A stretch of 5,236 nt of DNA from DATLYH01 sp035575035. GTDB lineage: Bacteria > Planctomycetota > Planctomycetia > Gemmatales > Gemmataceae. The notes below the pieces were generated by a model, which ran no database searches, was not told the DNA's origin, and saw nothing but the letters and a program-made list of their open reading frames with translations. The stretch is from the NCBI GenBank assembly GCA_035575035.1, contig DATLYH010000241.1, forward strand, positions 1 to 5,236, given 5' to 3'. The number at the start of each line of letters is the position of its first letter. Position 1 is the stretch's first letter. Made by a program: the position numbers and the translations under genes. Below, one piece after another: positions 1 through 5,153 of the stretch.

Positions 1-1
1 T

Positions 2-1225
2 TGGGACTTGTTGAATGATGACAAACCGCGAGAAGTTGCGGTCCTCACTGGCGTTGGTGAGGAGGGCTGGGGTCGTCCCACTGTTGTATATCACGTGGCC
101 TTCTCTCCTGACGGGAAGACGCTGGTGTCGGGAAGGCCTGATGGAAGAATCAACGTTTGGGACATGGCCACATACCGTCTCCGCGCTCAGTTTCCGGGAG
201 GTGTAGCGGTATCGTTTTCCGCTGACGGAAAGAATCTGATCGCCGCGAGTCACAATGGCGGGATTCAATGGCTTGAAGCAAGGACAGGCAAGAGAATAGA
301 ATCAGGCAAGAAGGCTGCGCGGAGGAGCTACCATTATGTGGATTGTGTTGCGTTCGCCCCGAACGGAACAAGAGTGGCGGTTTGCGACCCATTTGCTGTC
401 TATATCGTGGATTCTCTTACAGGCGAAACGATACAGCAGCATGTGGTACAGAGGAGTATTTCATGTGTGGTCTTCTCGCCAGATAGTAGATTATTAGCAA
501 TTGGAGATTACAGCTCGGGAGTTGTACTCATAGACGGAGTTACTGGAGAACAACTGTCTCGGTTCGACAATCAGAAGCGCTATCAATCCCTTTTCGACTT
601 CTCTCGTGATGGACGATATGTGGCTTGGGGGGAGGACAAGTCGGTGGTAGTGTCCACACTAGACCGAATCCTACCTAAGAAGGGCACAGCAGCAGATGTG
701 CCTGAGAAGGAACCATCTGCCGGCCCGCTCCAGGCTCGCCTGACTGCCACGGAGAGCACGTATGTGCTCGATTTGAATGGCAAGACAGCGGGAGAAGTGA
801 GTCAGACGCTAGGAATGGGAGGAACGGTCGCTGTACCGAAGGTTAATCTCACCTTGCAGGTTAGAAACATAAGTGACAAACCTATACTGATTCGAGACGA
901 AGGATCAGTGACCCTTCACTTGGTCGGGGCAGGTGCATTTAATGTACCGAAAGGAAGTCGCTCGACCACCCCGGCCACCAACTTTGATCGTGGAGAACCA
1001 AGGAAGCTGGCTCCCGGTGAGTGCTATTCAATTCGGCTTCACAATTTGGATTCATATGGGTTGCAATCATACTGGCTCTTACCGGGTGAGTATACCATTT
1101 ACGCTTGCTACTGTGCGGAAGTCTCTTCAGGGGGTGGCGTTTCCGATGGCAGGGAAGCCAAACCCCGATACCTACTTGTCTCGGCTCCTCCAGTCAAGGT
1201 CAATGTGCTTGCGCCAAGAAAATGA
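2..1225 (+). CDS. WD40 beta-propeller protein with C-terminal beta-rich domain, 5'-truncated by the window edge
   Basis: The frame is open to the left edge. Codons at 2-10 read Trp-Asp-Leu, the usual end of a WD40 blade, so the TTG at 8 is not a real start and the gene begins outside. Counting Trp (2-4) as residue 1, 407 residues are visible. Five blade-like segments carry FSPDG-type turns near residues 34-38 (FSPDG), 72-76 (FSADG), 118-122 (FAPNG), 158-162 (FSPDS) and 200-204 (FSRDG); the first ends in INVWD at 50-54. A Pro/Lys/Glu-rich linker follows at about 224-242, then a 165-residue beta-rich domain with LQVRNISDKPI (285-295), LAPGECYSIRL (336-346) and LLPGEYTIYACYC (359-371). Propellers generally act as protein-binding scaffolds; the visible part has no catalytic motif. 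The C-terminal domain resembles beta-sandwich tails I associate with planctomycete WD40 proteins (memory, no search). An N-terminal effector domain such as a kinase or protease could lie upstream, unseen. GC is well below that of the minus-strand genes. Confidence 0.9.
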   Translation, partial: WDLLNDDKPREVAVLTGVGEEGWGRPTVVYHVAFSPDGKTLVSGRPDGRINVWDMATYRLRAQFPGGVAVSFSADGKNLIAASHNGGIQWLEARTGKRIESGKKAARRSYHYVDCVAFAPNGTRVAVCDPFAVYIVDSLTGETIQQHVVQRSISCVVFSPDSRLLAIGDYSSGVVLIDGVTGEQLSRFDNQKRYQSLFDFSRDGRYVAWGEDKSVVVSTLDRILPKKGTAADVPEKEPSAGPLQARLTATESTYVLDLNGKTAGEVSQTLGMGGTVAVPKVNLTLQVRNISDKPILIRDEGSVTLHLVGAGAFNVPKGSRSTTPATNFDRGEPRKLAPGECYSIRLHNLDSYGLQSYWLLPGEYTIYACYCAEVSSGGGVSDGREAKPRYLLVSAPPVKVNVLAPRK

Positions 1226-1257
1226 AGCCACCTGGGTCAAGTCGGTGGTCAGTCGCA

Positions 1258-1299
1258 GGCCAACCAAGGCTCGCGTGTAGTTGGCCGAGACCGCCTTGG
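1258..1299 (+). other. Interleaved inverted repeats downstream of the WD40 stop (possible RNA structure)
   Basis: GGCCAAC at 1258-1264 is complementary to GTTGGCC at 1280-1286, a 7-bp stem with a 15-base loop. CCAAGGC at 1264-1270 is complementary to GCCTTGG at 1293-1299. The arms alternate (A, B, A', B'), so they form either two competing hairpins or a pseudoknot-like arrangement. A weaker 5-bp stem, CCACC at 1228-1232 with GGTGG at 1244-1248, lies just after the WD40 stop. The place is right for a terminator or mRNA 3'-end structure, but no T-run follows, so a canonical intrinsic terminator is not supported. In GC-rich DNA such arms can arise by chance. Confidence 0.3.
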
Positions 1300-1443
1300 C
1301 CGGGGAGGTCCACGGGAGGATACTCGCGCACCGGCCCGGGCACCGCTTCCTGACGCCGCGGAACGGACGCCGAAAGCTCCTCTGCCCCGGGGGCGCCGGC
1401 GAAGTGACAGGACCCGGCCATCCCCTTGTTACAGACTTGTTAG

Positions 1444-1602
1444 AGTCTATCCGGCACAACCTCCATTGCGCTGAGCAGCGGCATCCTCGATTTCTCCCCC
1501 CGCAAAGGCTTTGAGGGCGTGGATTGGAAACAAAGCGTGCTGGGGATCTTCCAGCTCCACCCCGGCGAACTGAACAGCCCCTTCCTCTCCGGCCAAGCCT
1601 GA
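1444..1602 (+). pseudogene. Short coding remnant, possibly the C-terminal part of a TIGR03067-type domain
   Basis: After an in-frame TAG at 1441-1443 the frame stays open for 52 codons to a TGA at 1600-1602, with no ATG, GTG or TTG codon early enough to start it. From 1480 the reading looks like real protein: GILDFSPRKGFEG, then VDWKQSVLGIFQLHPGELN (about 1519-1575). Of the 40 codons from 1480, 32 end in G or C (80%), as expected for a gene in a GC-rich genome; the antisense frame in the same register scores lower (about 65%). The order 'hydrophobic-Asp-x-(S/T)-Pro-x-x-Gly ... Leu-Gly-Ile-(F/Y)-x-Leu-x-x-x-x-Leu' recalls the end of TIGR03067 domains common in planctomycetes. That match is from memory and unverified. 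The upstream half of such a domain is not seen in any frame, so this would be a truncated remnant. It could also be chance open sequence. Confidence 0.33.
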
Positions 1603-1654
1603 AAGAATATATTTTGACATCTTTTGGGTATTTTTGTTGAAGGTCATCCTGGTG

Positions 1655-2713
1655 TCATTTCATCGGAATGCCGAAGTCGCCGGTGTAGGAGCGCCACAGG
1701 GCGTGGATGTGGTTGGCGCGGTTCTGGGTGTTGCAATACTCCACCACGAACGTCGGGCCCTGCAGGCGATAGTAATGCGGCTGGCCGGGCTGCGGTCCGC
1801 CGGCCCAGGCGAAATGGACACGCTCCAGACCCGCCTCTGCCGCCTCTTGCAGCAACCGGTCGGCCGCCTCGCCGGGGAGCTTGCCCGCATAGACCCGCAG
1901 CAGCTGCTCCGCCAGCTCCCGTTGCGGCGGCTTCATGTCGGCGAAGGCCAACCCCTCCAGCGGCAGCCGCTTCGGCTGAGGCTTGACCTCGGTGAACACG
2001 TCAAAGGGGGCCCGGTCGGCGACCGTCGCCTTCTGCCGGGCGGCGCGGTCCAGCGAGGTGTACAGCCGCCGGGCCAGGTCCTCCTCCCGTGCCAGCACGC
2101 GCAGTCCCCGGTGCGGGCCGGACGGGACCTCGGCCGGGTTGGCGCCGAAGACCAGCGGCGTCACGCTGACCACCCGGCCGTTTTCCAGCACATAATTGAG
2201 GCTGAGGTGATGGCCCTCGATGCGCCAGCCCCACTTGCCTGTCAGCCCCGGTTTGCCAAAGACGCAGACGTAATACAGTTCCGGATCACGGTAGCGGCGG
2301 GCCCATTCGGTGTTCTCGATGTCGCGCAGGATGCCGTCCAGGGCCATCACCTGCAGGGCCGTCTCGTAGCCTTCCTTGCTGGTGCCGGCCCGCAGCAGGC
2401 CCTTGACCAACTCCTTTTCCCGCGCCGTCATCTCCTTGAGGACCGCCCCCTTGCGCGGCTCGGGGGTAATGGGGTAATAGTGCCAGGTGAGGCGGACCGG
2501 ATCGTCGAAGGCGAACGCCGCCTTGGCGCGCTGTTCGTCGGACAGGCCGGCCAGCAGTGCCTGTGCGGCCTCGGCCATGCGGGCGCCGGCCGAGGGGGAC
2601 GGTTGCGGCGGCTCAGCCTTCGGGCCCGCCGGCTGCGTCGTCCGCCCAAGGACGACCGCCGCCCCGATGATCCCAACTGCCACGACGCCCGACCAGACCT
2701 GGCGAAGTCGCAT
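1655..2713 (-). CDS. DUF3500 family protein, predicted exported or membrane-anchored
   Basis: This 352-residue protein starts at ATG 2713-2711 behind a GGAGG nine bases upstream. Residues 1-6 are basic (MRLRQV) and 7-23 hydrophobic (WSGVVAVGIIGAAVVLG), then a Pro-rich stretch at 28-41. This looks like a signal peptide or signal anchor without a lipobox Cys. The body, from about residue 48 to the end, fits DUF3500: LSDEQRAKAAFAFDD (57-71), a helical segment ending in LDGILRDIE (125-133), the core WGWRIEGHHLSLNY (161-174), PLVFGANPAEVPSGPHRG (186-203), HFAWAGG (300-306) and the signature EYCNTQNRANHIHALWR (325-341) with GDFG (345-348). Length is normal for the family. DUF3500 has no established biochemical function that I know; conserved His, Asn, Gln and Trp residues could form an active or metal site (inference). 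As I recall, family members usually have Asp where this one has Cys327. The gene follows the TPR-redoxin gene by 20 bases and is probably translated from the same mRNA. Confidence 0.92.
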   Translation of the reverse strand: MRLRQVWSGVVAVGIIGAAVVLGRTTQPAGPKAEPPQPSPSAGARMAEAAQALLAGLSDEQRAKAAFAFDDPVRLTWHYYPITPEPRKGAVLKEMTAREKELVKGLLRAGTSKEGYETALQVMALDGILRDIENTEWARRYRDPELYYVCVFGKPGLTGKWGWRIEGHHLSLNYVLENGRVVSVTPLVFGANPAEVPSGPHRGLRVLAREEDLARRLYTSLDRAARQKATVADRAPFDVFTEVKPQPKRLPLEGLAFADMKPPQRELAEQLLRVYAGKLPGEAADRLLQEAAEAGLERVHFAWAGGPQPGQPHYYRLQGPTFVVEYCNTQNRANHIHALWRSYTGDFGIPMK

Positions 2714-2722
2714 GGGGTGCGT

Positions 2723-2727
2723 CCTCC
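2723..2727 (-). promoter_or_regulatory. Shine-Dalgarno for the DUF3500 gene
   Basis: On the minus strand GGAGG lies nine bases before the ATG at 2713, inside the 20-base gap that follows the stop codon of the TPR-redoxin gene. It fixes the start of the DUF3500 gene and leaves no room for a separate promoter in the gap, supporting an operon. The ATG that overlaps this site (minus strand, 2729-2727) is out of frame with the gene. Confidence 0.7.
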
Positions 2728-2733
2728 ATTGAA

Positions 2734-5052
2734 TCAGCGGCCATCCGTCCGGGGCGAGCCTTGCACCGCGGCCGCCGGGCGAGGCAGGCTCAGCAGCCGC
2801 CGGGCCTCGGTCAGCAGGAAGCGCGGCTCGGTGAATGGCTCGAAGCTAATGTCTTGCCAGCGCACCAGGCCGTCGCCGTCGATCAGAAACGTGCCGTGCA
2901 GCGGGAAGTTTTCGAAGTCGTCGAAGGCGCGGTAGGCCTTGAACACCTTCAACTCCTGGTCGGACACCAGGGTGAAATCCATCGGCAGCTTGCTCTTCTC
3001 GAAGGTCGTCCTCAGGCTGTCGGCCGAGTCGGTGCTGACCGCCACCACCGAGATGCCGGCCGAAGTGAACTGCGGCAGGAACGGCTCGAAGATGTTCAGT
3101 TGTTCGATGCAGTGGGCGCAGCCGTTGCCCAAAAAGAAGATCACCACCACCGGCCGGCCCCGGTAGTCGCGGAGCGAGACCTGCTTGCCACGGCCATCGG
3201 GCAATGTCCAGTCCGGCGCCGGCGACGGCTGCCAGTGGATCGGCCCCAGGTCGTCCAGGTTCGGCCGCTTGCCCGCATCGGGCGGCACCACGCGCGGCAC
3301 GCGCCAATCATCGGGCAGTCCCAGGGCCTTGGCTACCGGCGCGATCCGTCGCATCACCGGCACATCGAGGTCGATCTCGGCGGACAATGCCCGCAATTGT
3401 TGAAACGGTTCCTTGGCCGCGTCGAGCTTGCCCGCGCGGTGCAAGATGTCCACGTAGTTGGCCAGCCGGAAGACCTGGTTCTCACCCTCGGCGACCGCCT
3501 CACGTGCTAGCTTCTCGGCCTTGGCAGCATCGCCGATCTCCAGCCAGAGTTGAGCCAGCCGTTCCTTGGGGATGCCGGTTACCTTCGCGAAGGCTTCGCC
3601 GGCCTTCGCCCGGTCCCCCTCGGCCAGCAGGGCGTAGGCCCGCAACTCGGCCAGCGCCTCCTCAACCGCCGTCAGTCGATCCGAGAATTTCTGCATCGCC
3701 TCGGTCATCGCCTTGGCGGCCTGCTCGGCGGACTTTTTCTCGGCCCGGGCCTTGACGTCGGCGGCCTCGGCGGCGGCCAACCGGTCAGCGCGGAGTTTCT
3801 GCTGCATCGCCTCCAGCGCCTCGATCTGCTTGCGGCCGCCCTCCGCATCCCCCTTGCTGAAGTGGGCCACACCCAGGAGCCGGAGACGTTTGATCTGTTC
3901 GGCCGGGATGTCGGTCGGCTCCAGGTACATGGTGTCGGCCAGGGCGATCAGCTCGTCCCACAGTTCGTAGCGCATCAGGGTCTCGAACAGCCGACGGCGT
4001 CCTTCGCCGGAGCTACCACGGTTCTTGGCCTGCGGCGTGCCGTCGTCCTTCAGGCCCAAGGTGTTGTACTTGGGATGGCGGGGCAGCTCGATCAGGTTCT
4101 TGGCCAGGGCGACGGCATCGTGGACCCGGCCGATGTACTGGAGGTTCTCCACCAGCCATTGGTTGTTATGGGTGTAGTTGTGGATCTGGTCGGGCAGGAT
4201 GCGGTCGTGCATCATGTGTCGGTGATCCACGCGGGCGGAGGCCTCCTGCTGCCAGGCGGCATCGGCATAGCGGCGCAGCTTGGAGAAGGTGTGGCCCGAC
4301 ATGTGCCACATGTGAGCGATGTTGGGAGCCGACTGACCGCACAACGCAGCCGACGCCAGCGCCCGCTGCGCCTTGTCGTTGTCCCAGAGGTGGATGCGGT
4401 AGTGGTGGACCGGATGCATCGGCTCGGCGGCCAGGATCTCGCCCAGCAGTGCGTCGAACGCCTTGCGATTGTACGTCTGCCCGCTGTTCCGGCCGCCTTC
4501 CCAGAGATGGAAGGCGAGGAATGCCTTGGCTTCCAGTTCGTCGGGGAACTCGTAGGAGAGGTCTTCCAGGGCACGGAGCAAGTCCTGGCGGCGCTCCCGT
4601 TCGTCCTTCTTGCCCAGCCAGTAGTCAGCGTAGGCTTTGATCCACCTCTGCTCGCGCGGGCTGGCCTTGTCCTTTTTCTCGACTGCCTTCTGGATGAATC
4701 CCTTGGCGCGGCGGGCATTGTTGACGTTGGCCAGGGCCATGCCCCAGTAGGCCATGGCGCAGTCGGGGTCGAGGGCGGCGACCTGGCGGAAGGAGCGTTC
4801 GGCCTCGAAATACCAAAAGCCGTGCAGCTGGCCGACGCCCTGGTCGAAAAAGGCCTGAGCTTCCTTGCTGGTAGTGGTGACCGGCAGATGGACCTTGCCG
4901 GTGCCGCCCATGAGGTAGGCTTTCTGCCGCGGTCCCTCGTTGAAGGCCTCGCCGTGCATGGAGTGTCCGGCCGGCGGCTCGTCCGCAGCCAGCACCACCC
5001 GCCCCAGTAACAGAAGGGCCACACCGAAGCCGAAAGATAGGTGTTGGTGCAT
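2734..5052 (-). CDS. Exported TPR / coiled-coil protein with C-terminal thioredoxin-like (AhpC/TSA-redoxin) domain
   Basis: I choose the ATG at 5052-5050 (772 residues), with GAGGA nine bases upstream, as in the next gene; a TTG one codon earlier (5055) is possible. Residues 1-22 form a signal peptide with a hydrophobic core (LSFGFGVALLLLG) and likely cleavage after VLA before ADE. The first TPR-like block is at about 62-109 (AFFDQGVGQLHGFWYFEAERSF, shown in parts: helix pair ending in CAMAYWGMALAN). A His-rich helical region at 213-295 has HPVHHYRIH, AHMWHMSGH and HNYTH. A charged Ala/Glu/Lys-rich segment at 404-474 looks like coiled coil, then more TPR-like helices to about 553. The thioredoxin-fold domain at 601-757 has PDWTLPDGRGKQVSLRDYRG, beta strand VVVIFFLGN, redox motif Cys645-Ala-His-Cys648, and LHGTFLIDGDG near 718-728. 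The CxxC implies thiol-disulfide exchange or thiol-dependent reduction outside the cytoplasm; the TPRs probably bind a partner. Substrate unknown. It leads the operon with DUF3500. Confidence 0.93.
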   Translation of the reverse strand: MHQHLSFGFGVALLLLGRVVLAADEPPAGHSMHGEAFNEGPRQKAYLMGGTGKVHLPVTTTSKEAQAFFDQGVGQLHGFWYFEAERSFRQVAALDPDCAMAYWGMALANVNNARRAKGFIQKAVEKKDKASPREQRWIKAYADYWLGKKDERERRQDLLRALEDLSYEFPDELEAKAFLAFHLWEGGRNSGQTYNRKAFDALLGEILAAEPMHPVHHYRIHLWDNDKAQRALASAALCGQSAPNIAHMWHMSGHTFSKLRRYADAAWQQEASARVDHRHMMHDRILPDQIHNYTHNNQWLVENLQYIGRVHDAVALAKNLIELPRHPKYNTLGLKDDGTPQAKNRGSSGEGRRRLFETLMRYELWDELIALADTMYLEPTDIPAEQIKRLRLLGVAHFSKGDAEGGRKQIEALEAMQQKLRADRLAAAEAADVKARAEKKSAEQAAKAMTEAMQKFSDRLTAVEEALAELRAYALLAEGDRAKAGEAFAKVTGIPKERLAQLWLEIGDAAKAEKLAREAVAEGENQVFRLANYVDILHRAGKLDAAKEPFQQLRALSAEIDLDVPVMRRIAPVAKALGLPDDWRVPRVVPPDAGKRPNLDDLGPIHWQPSPAPDWTLPDGRGKQVSLRDYRGRPVVVIFFLGNGCAHCIEQLNIFEPFLPQFTSAGISVVAVSTDSADSLRTTFEKSKLPMDFTLVSDQELKVFKAYRAFDDFENFPLHGTFLIDGDGLVRWQDISFEPFTEPRFLLTEARRLLSLPRPAAAVQGSPRTDGR

Positions 5053-5061
5053 CAAAGGAGT

Positions 5062-5066
5062 TCCTC
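5062..5066 (-). promoter_or_regulatory. Shine-Dalgarno for the TPR-redoxin gene
   Basis: On the minus strand GAGGA ends nine bases before the ATG at 5052 and six bases before the TTG at 5055. Both spacings can work. I prefer ATG because it is the stronger start codon and because the downstream DUF3500 gene uses the same nine-base spacing. The roughly 90 bases further upstream show no -35/-10 pair that I trust. Confidence 0.55.
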
Positions 5067-5153
5067 AATCGAAGAGCGGGTATGGATTCTCGCTTGGCCG
5101 GCTGCTCCTTGAACAGGGCAATGATCCCGCTCCTCTTCCAAGCTGGGGGCACG

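Larger units (their letters stand above)
1226..1654. other. Spacer between convergent WD40 and DUF3500 genes
   Basis: This 429-base stretch holds no intact gene I can defend. Its first part, up to about 1440, is GC-rich (44 of 60 bases in 1321-1380) and carries several short palindromes, such as the GC-only run around 1384-1402. All its open frames are short, with no family resemblance. The middle, 1444-1602, looks like a coding remnant on the plus strand and is listed separately. The last 50 bases are AT-rich. The genes on either side converge here, so terminators are expected for both, but I found no stem followed by a T-run in either direction. The frame on the minus strand from 1647 to 1447 starts with ATG, but its codons lie in register with the plus-strand remnant and have weaker third-position GC, so I treat it as a shadow. 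Confidence 0.7.

Noticed and set aside
1226..1440. Possible insertion-sequence end or transposase remnant in the GC-rich spacer
   Set aside because: No terminal inverted repeat pair, target duplication or transposase motif could be found; the short inverted arms at 1258-1299 are local only.
1614..1619. Perfect TTGACA -35 box on the plus strand in the AT-rich end of the spacer
   Set aside because: At 16-18 base spacing the downstream hexamers (such as TTGAAG) are poor -10 boxes, and transcription would run antisense into the DUF3500 gene with no gene to serve.
1447..1647. 66-codon minus-strand frame with ATG just downstream of the DUF3500 stop
   Set aside because: It is the in-register antisense of the plus-strand remnant, has lower third-position GC than that frame, and shows no convincing ribosome binding site or family pattern.
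1634..2935. 433-codon plus-strand open frame
   Set aside because: It lies opposite the DUF3500 gene and the end of the redoxin gene, both clearly real by conserved motifs. Its composition (Gly, Arg, Leu, Gln-rich) is typical of an antisense shadow in GC-rich DNA.
3550..5010. 486-codon plus-strand open frame
   Set aside because: It is antisense to the TPR-redoxin gene, with repetitive Gly/Val/Leu/Gln composition and no recognisable domain.
5067..5153. Promoter for the redoxin/DUF3500 operon
   Set aside because: Candidate hexamers on the minus strand (such as TTGCCC) have no partner at normal spacing; the start point may also lie upstream of the window if the right-edge frame is a cotranscribed gene.
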